A stretch of DNA of 64,000 nt from contig PYST01000167.1 in assembly GCA_003049485.1 (NCBI GenBank), positions 1 to 64,000 on the forward strand, read 5' to 3'. Made by a program: the position numbers and the translations under genes. Numbering within the stretch: position 1 is the stretch's first letter; the number at the start of each line of letters is the position of its first letter. The notes under the pieces were generated by a model. That model did not search any database. It saw only the letters and a list, made by a program, of their open reading frames with translations, and was not told where the DNA came from. The DNA comes from Ophioceras dolichostomum. Taxonomy: Eukaryota > Ascomycota > Sordariomycetes > Magnaporthales > Ophioceraceae. This document shows positions 1 to 10,551 of this stretch, one piece after another.

Positions 1-296
1 ACCCTCCCCCTCCATCCGCTCCCACTGCCCCAACCTGCTAGTCCACGCCAGACAACTCCACGGTCCTTGCTTGTGTGCCGCCTGCTGTCACCGCTGCCGC
101 CCCTAGTGTGTGGGTAGTGGTATATAATATATCATCGGTGCCGCTGCCGCGCGGTCGGCGGGCAGCCGCCCCTCTTCCGACTGCTCGCTTTGCATATTAA
201 GGTATTACTTCTTGACTGACCACTGACAGAACAGACTTGAGACCGCTTCACCTCGTCCCTGTCTGTCTGTCTGTCTGTCCGTCCACAGTCGGTCTA
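1..296 (+). promoter_or_regulatory. Promoter and 5' leader of the Zn2Cys6 gene
   Basis: No coding region is visible before the ATG at 297. The stretch ends in a pyrimidine-rich leader with a GTCT tetranucleotide run (about 260-282) directly upstream of the start codon. An AT-rich TATATAATATAT segment lies near 121-132. No transcription start can be fixed from sequence alone. Confidence 0.4.
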
Positions 297-3279
297 ATGC
301 TCAGAGAACAAATGGATTCGTCCAACATGTCGGACGAGTCGCCTTCAAATCGTTCCCTTTCTGGCCGGAAGGGATCACGAAAAGTCAGAACGGGCTGCAT
401 CACCTGCAAGTAAGTACAGAGAGAGACAGGCAAGAGTAAAGAGGGGACTAAACCCGAGAAGCCCACCCACAAGTACGCCGAGGCGGAAGAGTCGGATCAC
501 GCTCGCAAGAAGCCACACGGCGTGACTGTGGCATACTGTCGTTGTTGCAGAGGACTTGTGCCTACGCACTTCTGCCTACCCACCCACATACTTACCCCAA
601 CCTCATCCCACTACACCGCATCTCACCTCGGAATCATATGCACGCATACCTCGCGATGCCCTACCTTCTCGTGTCCTTACTCCTCCTCCCACCGACCCAG
701 AGCCCAGGAAGGTGATATTTTGGCTGACATCTCACTCACCTTCACCACCCGCCGCCCGCGCTCAGAGTCCGCAAGGTCAAGTGCGATGAGGCAAAACCAT
801 TCTGCCTCCGGTGCATGAAGTCGGGGCGAAAGTGCGATGGCTACCTGGATCCGAGCATCATGGCATCGCGCCGGAAAGCCAACAAGGACCGTGGCGGCGT
901 GAGCCCCTATTCGGCCTTCTCGGCTCTACTGGAGTGGGCGCTGCCGGAGGAGAAGCGCTCGCTTCACTTCTTCCAGCAGGTGACGGCTCCCCACCTCGCC
1001 GGCGACCTGGACGCCATCTTCTGGAAGGTGCTCGTTCTGCAGGTCTGCCAGACCGAGCCAGCCGTACGCCATGCCGTGTTGGCCGTGAGCAGTCTGCACG
1101 AGTCTTTAACTCTTGGCTCCCATGCCTTGCGTCGTCCTAGCCCTCCTGGACCTCCAGGACCTCCAGGGCCCCCCGGAGCGACGTCACTATCGGCAACCCC
1201 TAACGCCGCCTCGTCCTCCTCGTCCGGACCCACGGCGACGGCGTCAGGGTCGAATCACTCGTTCGCGCTGCAGCAATACAACAAAGCCATCTCGTGTCTC
1301 CTAGGCCAGATGCGCGACCCGACGGCGAAACCACTAGCACCACTACTAACATGTGTGCTCTTTGTCTGTCTTGAGTTCATGCACGGCAAGGACAAGGAGT
1401 CTCTTATTCACCTGGAGCAGGGGCGGCAGATCTTGAGCAAGCTGGGCAAGAGAGCGTCGTCTAAGGACCCCGAGATCGACATCATCAAGCGACACCTCGT
1501 ACCCATCTACCTACGTCTAAGCGTCACGTCCTTCCTGATCGGTGCTAAGCCGGCCCCAGTACCACAGAGCCTCAAGACACTGCAGGACGTACCAACCGTG
1601 TTCGAGTCCGTCCAGGAGATCCGCTTCGCGCTCTATGATTTTATGGACGAGACGCTGCGCTTCACGCAGAGGGCCAAACCCAAGCAAGCGCGCTTCGGCG
1701 CCGACGTGCCATCAGAAACGCTCGCCGAACTGGAAGCCGAGCGCGACGGGCTGCTCAAGAGGCTAAGCAAGTTCAACGTCGCCTTCTCGCTGTACCAGGT
1801 CAGCAAGCCGACGCACATGTCCGAGGCCTCGTCTGCTGTGTTCCAGATGTATCTGCACATGATGAAGATCTGGATCTCGACGGCGCTCAGCAGCTGCGAG
1901 GCTGCTTTCGACGACCACCTCTCCTCCTTCTCCGCCATCATCCCGCTCGCTGCCACGATCCTGAACTGCGAAACGCCCAGCATGAGCCGCGAGTTCCGGT
2001 CATCGAGAGGACAATTACCACAAATGCCGGGGGCGCCAGGGGCGCCGGGAATGCCGGGGGCGCATCATCCCCACAGCTACTCACAGGGCGGTCGGCCTAG
2101 CGACCACGACAGGCATCGGCGGTCCATCTTTACGTTCGAGACATACGTGATACCTGTGCTCTACTACGTCGCCACCAAGTGCCGCCACCCGCTGATCCGC
2201 CACTCCGCCCTCGATCTCCTGAAGCAAAATCCTCACAGGAGAGAGAACCTGTGGAGGGCGAAGCGCATGGCCGCCATCGCCGAACACATCATCAAGGTTG
2301 AGGAGGAGTCGGCGGTCAGATCACCCGAATCGTCGAAGGAGAGCGCCGTGCCAAGCAGCAACCCATCTCGCATTCCGAGCAACGGGACGGCCGCGACTGC
2401 CAACACCAACACGTCCAGCACCAGCAGTGGGGGCGGCACAGAACCCGACCTGCTCGGATATCCCGGCCTGCTGATGCCACCTCAACAAACCTATCCGGCC
2501 AACCAGCCCATGGCGGCGGCGTACCAGGATCTCATCCCCAGCATCGAGCCTGCAGCGATAGCCGCCGAGTTCATGCGATCGAATGCCTCGATAGGCGGCG
2601 ATGACGACTTCCATCAGCACCCGCACCAGCATTCTCAGCGAAGCCATCCCCATCCCCCCCAGCACGAGGGCCCGCAGCATCATCAGCAGCAACAGCAGCA
2701 CTCGCAGCAGAGCATGGACATGGACTCGCTGGACATAGAGGACAGCACGCTACTCGGTCTCGAGGATCTCGACCTAGACATTCCCATCGACCCAAGTCTG
2801 ATGGCCGACGTGGAGGCCACCCTCAGCCGCGCCGCGTCCTACACCTCACAGGAAGACCCGATGGTCCCCGGTGGCGGGTCAGCCGAGATGAGCAGCGTCC
2901 ACGGGTTCCTCGCCCCCTCTCCGCTCGCGCACCTCGGTGCCGCCACTCCCTCGCGCGCCTCCTCCGTCGCGAGCCACAGCCCCGGCACGGCGGCGTATCT
3001 GGGCAGCGGCGACTGGCAGGGCGGCTCATCTTCGGCCGAATCAGAGCACTCCTCCTCGCCCGCCTCCGAGCCGGGCGTCATCACGATCGCCTCCGCAACC
3101 GCATCGGGCGCTGCGTCAACCGGGAACTCTCCGCCCGTCGGACTCGGGATCCATCAACAACAGCAGCAGCAGCAACAGCAACAACGCTACGCCTCCCAGA
3201 CTCACTTGCAGCCGCAGCTACAACAACAATATGCGCAGCAGATGCAACAAATGCAACACCAATACCACCAGCTCCACCG

Positions 3280-3314
<35 letters not shown>

Positions 3315-3559
3315 AGATGGCGATGCATTCCCAACACCATGGTCACCACCACCAGCCGCCACCAACAACAACAACGACGCGCCAGCACCAGCACAGGCAG
3401 TGCAACACGGAGGCGCCGTTCGACATTCCCGAGAACATGCGCGTGCACGACGTCATGATCGGGCCCGAGAAGGAAGAAGGGAGCTGGCTCACCGTCTTCC
3501 GGAAGCTGCACGGCCCCGCGGAGGATTGGAGTGTACATACTGAGTATATCACGGCTTAA
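297..3559 (+). CDS. Zn2Cys6 fungal transcription factor with polyQ tail
   Basis: Two exons, 297..409 and 766..3559 (968 aa); the 356-bp intron has donor GTAAGT and acceptor CAG. Splicing joins the two halves of a perfect binuclear zinc cluster: Cys34, 37, 44, 51, 54 and 61 with CX2CX6CX6CX2CX6C spacing. The ATG at 297 is the first in frame, and a basic GRKGSRKVR stretch precedes the cluster. The region after it (about residues 85-135) resembles the fungal-specific transcription factor domain that follows C6 clusters in the Fungal_trans_2 group. Odd features are a collagen-like GPPGPPGPPG stretch near residues 163-176, a His/Gln-rich segment near 660-690 and long Gln tracts near 833-890. The family binds DNA at CGG-type sites and acts in the nucleus; target genes cannot be inferred. 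The neighbour downstream is convergent and unrelated. Confidence 0.9.
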
Positions 3560-4910
3560 GCTCAGGCCCTAGAGCCGAGGACATATTTACCTGCCCACCA
3601 AATACGGGAGGACTGACCAGCATAGCAGCATGTACGAGGGAGGTTAGGCGAGATAATTGTGAGGGGCAACCCCAGATGGTAGACAGGCGAGAAACGTCTA
3701 CAGCAGACCTTCTTCTTTGTTTTTTAATCTATCTACCAATCGAAACAAAACTAGATATCGGTAATGGTCTTTTTCACAGGCTGGAGGACGGAACACACGG
3801 AGGGAAAAAGGAAAGGATATGACTGGAAAGGAAATGATGGACGGGATAGCACGGGATGGATGGATGGATGATACCTACGTTACATACCTGCGTTACCTTG
3901 GCTCTAGCATGCAGTGCACCAGAACCAGAACGCACAAGCAAAAAAAGGGACCATGTACTCTACCTTTTCTTCCCTCTACCAAGCAAAAATTCGGCCTGAA
4001 ATAGACTGGCCTTCCACGTTGTTCACTTCACTCCTTCTGTCTCTTCGGACTCCTAGATGACCGCCAGTCTCACCCAAATTCCGAGGCACATGTGATAGAA
4101 ACCGAACACCACGTCTGTCGGCAGGGCCATCCATCATGAGCATCATTATCATCACCAATGCAAATAAACGACGGAAACCTGAAAATAAAGCACACAAGTG
4201 CTCACAGCGGCGGGTTCTGAGTTATTCCAACATAATTGATCTGATGCTTCAAATACAAACATGCCAGCCACTGAGGCACGTAAAGTGCCAACTTGACTAT
4301 AAAAAGCGAGGCACACACACATGCACTGACCTGACTGACACAATACGGGAAAAGGCGAAGGAATCCTTCCACGATGTAAATAAATTCTCCCACTTCCATT
4401 CCTTAACATAAACCCCCAAATATTTGACAGGTCTATTCAAAGTTCTCTCTCCCTCCTCCCTCCTCCCTTCCCCTTCCTACTTCACCCAAAGAGACAAAGA
4501 GAGAAACATCAAACATCGACAGTGATACCCAATTTTGTTTCTCCTACCAAGATACCTACCGAGGTACCGAGGACCCAGGTATCCATTCTATGTTAGAGTA
4601 ACAAGGGAAACAGAGAAAAGAAAGAAAAGGTTTTCCAAACTTTGCCGCGCGAAAAGTCCGCTCAAGAGAGACTTAACGAACAAGACTCGATGAACATAGG
4701 AAAATCAATACATATAGGTGAGACAGGCAGGAGGAGGACATCTGATGATCTGCTAGGAAAGGATAGCGGGGTTCTGCTCTGCTCTGCTCCGCTCTGCCTT
4801 CAGATAACTCCCGCGAGCAAGCAATAATAGCCCCGCGAGCTGGACAGGGGATACATAGGTACCGATGTATAGATAGGGAGAGCGACCAAGAAGAGCAAGT
4901 GCTTGCTCGC
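3560..4910. other. Convergent intergenic region, no gene seen
   Basis: This 1.35-kb stretch separates the 3' ends of the Zn2Cys6 gene (+) and the NADH dehydrogenase gene (-). It should hold both 3' UTRs. A short GGAT repeat lies near 3856-3870 and a CT-rich tract near 4441-4480. The small ORFs lack protein-like composition. Confidence 0.5.
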
Positions 4911-7080
4911 TCATTCACGCGAGATGTCGCGACCGAAGATCTTGGACTTGATCCAGTCGTTGACGACGAGGATACGGTTGCGAGCTGAGTTTCCAATAGT
5001 CAGATTAGTTAGTATTTACCGGGCACCTCTATCAAATCAAGGGATAGAAAGACAGGCAAGGGAGTAGGCAGTAGGAGGTAATTGGGGAGGCCCGGCTAGG
5101 CCAGGCAAGGCTAGGTAGTTACCTAGGTAGGCAGTAGGTAGGTAAGGTAAGGGAGGTTACTAGATACTCACCGCTGAAGCACATCGACAAGTACGCGCTC
5201 CGCCAGAACAAGAACGTCAGCCTCCCGCCGGTCGCGAAGTTGCCGTCCAGCCAGCTGATGTCCGCCACGGCCTTGTCGGAGCCGATGTACGCCAGCGAGC
5301 CCTGGTGCGAGTACCGGAACGGCTTGATGTCCTTGATCCTCCTCAGCTGGCGCTCGTGCTCCTCGATCTCCTTCGTGATCTCCGCCGCATTTCCTGGTTT
5401 CAGGTTCATGCTGGAGCTCAGCTCCTGGATCTTGGACTCGATGGCGCCCGTCCGCGCCATGTTGTTGAACAGCCTCGCCAGGAACGCCCCCTCCTGGGAC
5501 GCCACCTGCGCGGTGGCCACGTAACCGGCCACGGCGCAGTCGCCGATGGCCCAGATGTCGCGCGAGCCCTGCACGACGAGGTACTCGTTGGTGGCGAGCC
5601 CCCGGCGCGATTCTTTCTGCGCGGGGATGCGTCCCATGAGGTCGCGGACGAGGGGCCGGACGGCGTTGCCGGTGGCCCAGACGAGGAGGCCGTAGGGGAG
5701 AACGCGGTCCTCCTTGGTGCCGTCGGGCCGGGTGGTGACGGCCTCGACGGCCTTGTCGGTCACGCGCTTGACGACCGTCTTGGTCTCGATGGCGATGCGG
5801 TCCTCCTTGAGGGAGCGCTCCGTGTAGTCGATCAGCTGCTTCGAGAACGAGGGGAGCACGTTGGGCAGCGCCTCGACGAGCGTGACCTTGAACCGGTCGC
5901 TGATCTCGGGTATCAGCTTCTTGATGTCCTGCTCGAAGAAGTCCTGCAGCTCGCCCGCGAACTCGACGCCCGTCGGCCCGCCGCCCACGACGACCACGCT
6001 CAGGAGCCGGTCGATCTCCTCCGGGGTCTGGTCCTTGAAGGCCGCCGTCTCGACGCAGTCCATGATCTTCTTGCGGATCGACTGGGCGTCGTCGATCTCC
6101 TTCAGGAAGCACGAGTGCTCCCTCACGCCCGAGATGCCGAACGTGGCGTTCTCGGCGCCGACGCCGACGACCAGCATGTCGTAGGGGACCTCCGTCTGGG
6201 ACTTGGCGCCCTTGATGTCGGAGTTGTCCGAGATCTTGACCACCTTCCTGTCCGGGTCGATGCTGGTCGCCTCGGCCTCGTAGTACTTGACCTTGGCGCG
6301 CTTGCTGCGCAGGATGGACCGCACGGGCTCCATGATGGAGCGGTGCTCGATCAGCCCTGTCGTACAGGACGGGAGCAGGGGGGTGAAGAGGAAGTAGTTG
6401 CGCGGCGAGATGACGATGACGTTATAGTTCTCCGTGTCGAGGTTCTTCAGGAGGGAGACGGAGCCCCATCCGGTTCCTGTGGTTCGAATCGCATAGAGCG
6501 AACGTTAGCTTCTAGAGCTTCGAGTGAAACGATTACTGTTGTTTTGCGTGTCTGGCTTGTCTAGCTTTTGAGGGACAATATCGCCGCGAGGCAGGCAGGG
6601 GGTGTTGTGATGCATCCGGGTGCGGTGCGGACTATGGTTGAGAGCTCCAGACATACCGAGGATGACCAGCGTCTTTTGCGCCGGGTCCGCGTCGATCTGG
6701 TCGGCAGGGTGTCTGTCCTTGTAGATCGAGTATCCAATGTAGACCATACCGCCGAGGAAGGACAGGTACGTCAGTCTCCAGGTGAAGAGAAGTTTGCGGA
6801 ACCGCCGCGGCTTCGGCTTCGGCGGAGGAGGAAGCGGCGGCGCGTCGCCTGCTTCTGAAGCAGTCTCTGTGGCATATCGTCTCCTCAGCACCTGCAGCTG
6901 TTGTTGCGGTTGTTGCAACTGCCGCTTGCCGAGAGCTGGGCGACGGGCGGCGGCTGGTATCGAGGTCGAGAGACTCTGTCGTGGCGACGATCGGATAGCA
7001 GCACCTCTTTGCGCCAGCTGCTGGGCTATGCGCACCCTTGGCGGCGCCAGTCGCCGGGTCAGAGCTCCCATGGAAGCCAT
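4911..7080 (-). CDS. External-type alternative NADH:ubiquinone oxidoreductase (NDH-2), mitochondrial
   Basis: Three exons on the minus strand: 7080..6657, 6476..5172 and 4984..4911 (600 aa). NDH-2 enzymes move electrons from NADH to ubiquinone without pumping protons and bypass complex I. The first 70 residues are Arg/Ser/Gln-rich without acidic residues, like a matrix-targeting presequence. A hydrophobic segment follows (about 101-119), as in enzymes anchored in the inner membrane facing the intermembrane space. Two dinucleotide folds are visible: VILGTGWGS, created by splicing exon 1 to exon 2, and VVVVGGGPTGVEFAGEL. The C-terminus SKIFGRDISRE is encoded by the small last exon, restored by donor GTGAGT at 5171. 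No EF-hand insertion is seen between the two folds and the C-terminus, so it resembles calcium-independent NDE2-like enzymes more than calcium-binding NDE1; that subtype call is inference. Confidence 0.92.
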
Positions 7081-8693
7081 TGCACCGCCGATTTAGGGAG
7101 GTGACGACAGAAAAACAAAGAAACAGGAATGAAGATGCTCAATTAACAACTGCTCATATAAGAATAGGATCTTAGGTAGCTAAGAGGAAGAGAATTGAGG
7201 TGAGGATTCCAGGGTACAGAGAATGGAAGAAAGAGGATTTTGATGATAAGCCGTGTCTCGGCTGCATGTGCTCTTCAGCTGCTTGATACCACTCGGCGCA
7301 ATGATGATGACTCCCATCTGCTTGGGCGGGACAAAAAAAATTCTGAGAGCGGTTTTGCGACGAACGGTACGGCGTGTGATAGGCCTGGACGCCCTGGAAC
7401 CTCCACTGCGCATGCAGGGATTCAAGCTCCAGTCTAGTGGGGCAACCCAATTCAAACCATTGTGATGATGACCTCAGACCTGTGCTCTCTTCTCTCGCTG
7501 GCCGGCTCGGCACCTCTGCCGCGCTGTTACATCTCTCCCCATCCCACGCCTCACCAACAGCCATAAAAGCCGCACGCATGGTCTGGGCAACCAACAGTCT
7601 CTATATAGGTCCGTGGGGGCGTCCAGCTGCCGCATCTGAGCTGAGGCAATTCGGGAGCGCCATTTCATTCTTCTCTTATCGCTCACCATACTGCCAGCTC
7701 CTCGATGTGATATGGGCGGGAGTCATGGAATGATAGCTGGGCCCCCGCGCCAGCTCCATCCCCAGAAAATAGCGCAATGCCAACATAGCACAAAGGCAAG
7801 CAAGCGATTGCACAATTCCTGGTAACGAACGCCCGTCACAGTCACACCGGGGAATACTTCCCACATGTCCGACTCCGGCACTCCTTCGACCACCGAGAGT
7901 TGCACAACAGGACCGAGTCTTTCATTTCTCGTGCGAACCTCGCCGGCATCCACGCCCAACCTACAAAAAGATACACTACGATGTGACCGTGCACAGATGA
8001 TCACCGAAGTCTGGCTGGGATGACGCAAGGGTTGCCGAGTTCCCGATCCAACGCCGCCTATCATGTCAGCAAAAGGGGAGGCCCCGACTCATCTCCGTAG
8101 GTCCGGTCAACTTCAATGATACTGTGGTAGTACATAGTAGTTGTGAGTGCCTTGCGCCCGGAGCTACATGGGAGCTATTGTCAGATCCAGAGTCATGGTT
8201 GAGCCTCGTGTCGCGCACTAGTCACTAGTCATCGCGGCACCCACGCAGCCTGCCGCGCCAATGGCAGCAGCCAAAGCTAGCCCTTGTCAACTCCACCGAA
8301 GACGCGGCTGGGAATGGATTAGGGGGGATCCCAGCTTCGAAAGCACATACTACCGTAGCACTCCGGTCACCCGGATCCGAGTTCGGGTCCGGACGAAGGA
8401 TAGTTTCACAATGGCCGATCTATATATATCTCCGTCCCGCCGTCCCGGTCGGCCGGAGATTCCCGATCCCGCATCTCGTTGCCAAGATGGCGCCTCCTCA
8501 TGTCGCCCTGGGGTTACCAAAGTGTCCATTATCGCCTATCGCCTATCGACTCTAATGATGCTCTTCTAGCCATACCAATCCCAAGGAATGCCTACCTACC
8601 TGACCCATGCATACCAAGCCTACCAAGTGATTACCTAGGTACCTCTAGGTATGAAGACGAGAAAAAGAATAAAAGTGGCACATATCCCCCTAC
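7081..8693. promoter_or_regulatory. Upstream region of the NADH dehydrogenase gene
   Basis: This 1.6-kb stretch lies between the dehydrogenase start (7080) and the stop of the GNAT gene (8694), both on the minus strand. It should contain the dehydrogenase promoter and the GNAT 3' UTR. The ORFs here have no recognisable domain. A CCTACC/TAGGTACC-type motif cluster lies at 8590-8653. Confidence 0.4.
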
Positions 8694-10551
8694 TCACTCC
8701 GTCGCCGGCCCCCTAACCGGACGCGGGTCTCTGATCATGCAGAACAGCGAGGTCTTCGCGCCGTCGTCGTCGCACACCATCTCCTTCACGAACCTAAAGC
8801 CCATCCGCTCGTAGATGCGCATGTTGGGCTCGGCCTTGCTCGACTCGAGGTAGCAGGGCATCCCCTCCCTATCGGCCCGGTCTGTGACCGCCTCGACCAT
8901 CTTCCTGCCGATTCCCTTCCCGCGGGCCTCCTCGAGAACGACCATAATGTTCAAGAAGTAGTAACCCCGGGGATCGGTCCAGACCTCGGCGTGAGCCTCC
9001 TCTTGGGCGGCTCGGAAGATGTAGTAGCGCTGTTTGTTCGATGGTTTGCCCTTGGGCGTAAGTAACTGCACCCTGGCCACCTCAGTACGGTGTGTATGCA
9101 AGCTGGGGTGGCGGTGGGCGAACTGGGTTACCAGGTCGGGAAAATCCGGGTTCGCCTCATCCGTCACTACGTAACGTACCTTCACGTTGAGTCCTCCCCT
9201 GCCATGCCAAAGGTTCATGCCAACCTGGTTAAACCATAGGCGCCAGTCCTCCAGCCACTCGGTCCAAGTTGGCTTAGGGCCGACGGGTTTGGGCAGCAGC
9301 CACATGGCCACGCCCAAGATCTTGTCGCTGCCCTCTTCTTTAGCGATCAAGAAGTTCTGGTTCCGGATGGCCCATTTACAGCGCACGCTCAGCGAGGCCG
9401 AGTTCCGTTGCTTGTTGAACTGCGTTATTGGACGGGGTGAGCGCCTGGTCAGTTGCAATATGGGTAATGCGAGTAAAAGGGTCTTTCGTGCGTGCCGCGC
9501 CGTGACCCAGGGATGGGGCTGGGCAGGCGCTCAGGGTGCAGTCGGTGTGATTACTGTGTCACCATAGGTTGCTGGGACGTAGATAGGTACCAAGGTAGGT
9601 CCGTAGGCACAGGTAGGTGCAAGTAGTCATGTGGTAGCGCTCTGGGGATGAAACACCTGGTCTTCTCTCTCACAAACGCATTGTGAGAGCTGGTACTGAG
9701 GAGGCATGGCCTCGCCGTCCCATCTCTTGCCAATGTGGTCGCACAAACTCAAAAAGGTCACGGTACAAAACGAGCGCATCCACGGGCCAATAATGGTGGC
9801 AGTGCTTGGTGCCGTGTGCTCAGTCGTCTTGACCTCGTCTCAATGCTTCATGTGCGTACCTTCGGTACTCGAGAGGAGGTGAAACGTGCGTGGCTGAGGA
9901 GACAAGACACCGCGAATGTGTACGGGACAACCAGCAACACCACGGACACGGCAAGACGAGAAACAAGAAACCCACCACTCACCGTTGCTTCATCGAACAT
10001 CCAGGTGTGGTACGGGTCATCGCTACCAAAAGCCTCCCTGGAAGAGAGAGGGAGACAGGAGCGGAGTCAGCCAGATATTTGGACAACTTGGACTACGATA
10101 AGGACATTAACAATGCTTAAGAGCAGCAAGCAAGCAACAAGCAAGAAGCAGCCTTAATTTTTTTTCTCCGCCGCGGGAAATAAAAGAATGGTGGTGCGTG
10201 CCCGGCCATGTTCATCTTTCTCTGGCTCCGTGATGATCGTATCAAAGCCGAAGTATCGGGTATGACAACGAAGATCAGAAACAAGCGCAGTCAATGCTGG
10301 GAGAGGAGGCCGCGGGATGCTAGATTCGGATGATTGATGAAGGCACGAAGGGGATGAGGGGGTGTGAAAGAACTGAAGATGTTTGTTTAAGATATGAGGC
10401 TCAATTGCTTGAGTTGAGCCGCCCGCCCGCTCGGACGTACGGACGGACAGGCTACCTCGACTAACTGAAAAGGACCTACTTACTGGATGGCTGCGACCAC
10501 ACCGGGGATGTCGCTCTCGGTGAGAGGGTGTATTTGAACTGGAGTAGGCAT
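8694..10551 (-). CDS. GNAT-family N-acetyltransferase
   Basis: Three exons on the minus strand, joined by hand: 10551..10484 (starts MPTPVQIHPLTESDIPG), 10037..9983 (EAFGSDDPYHTWMFDEAT) and 9419..8694; 282 aa in total. All junctions keep frame (donors GTAAGT and GTGAGT, acceptors CAG). The N-terminus is the strand/helix usual in fungal GNATs (LTESDIPGVVAAI). The acetyl-CoA binding motif A is clear near the C-terminus: NIMVVLEEARGKGIGRKMVE (R-G-K-G-I-G loop), followed by YLESSKAEPNMRIYERMGF, the motif B Tyr region. GNATs transfer acetyl from acetyl-CoA to an amine; the substrate is unknown. The introns (446 and 563 bp) are long for this window, so a small extra exon or alternative splicing is possible. 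The single-exon reading from 9458 is less likely because it lacks the N-terminal fold. Confidence 0.82.

Noticed and set aside
6478..6495. GGTTCGAATC, similar to a tRNA T-loop
   Set aside because: It lies in the 180-bp intron of the NADH dehydrogenase and no cloverleaf can be built around it.
5305..6564. 419-codon plus-strand open frame opposite the NADH dehydrogenase
   Set aside because: Antisense shadow of a GC-rich gene; it has no domain, while the opposite strand carries two intact dinucleotide-binding motifs.
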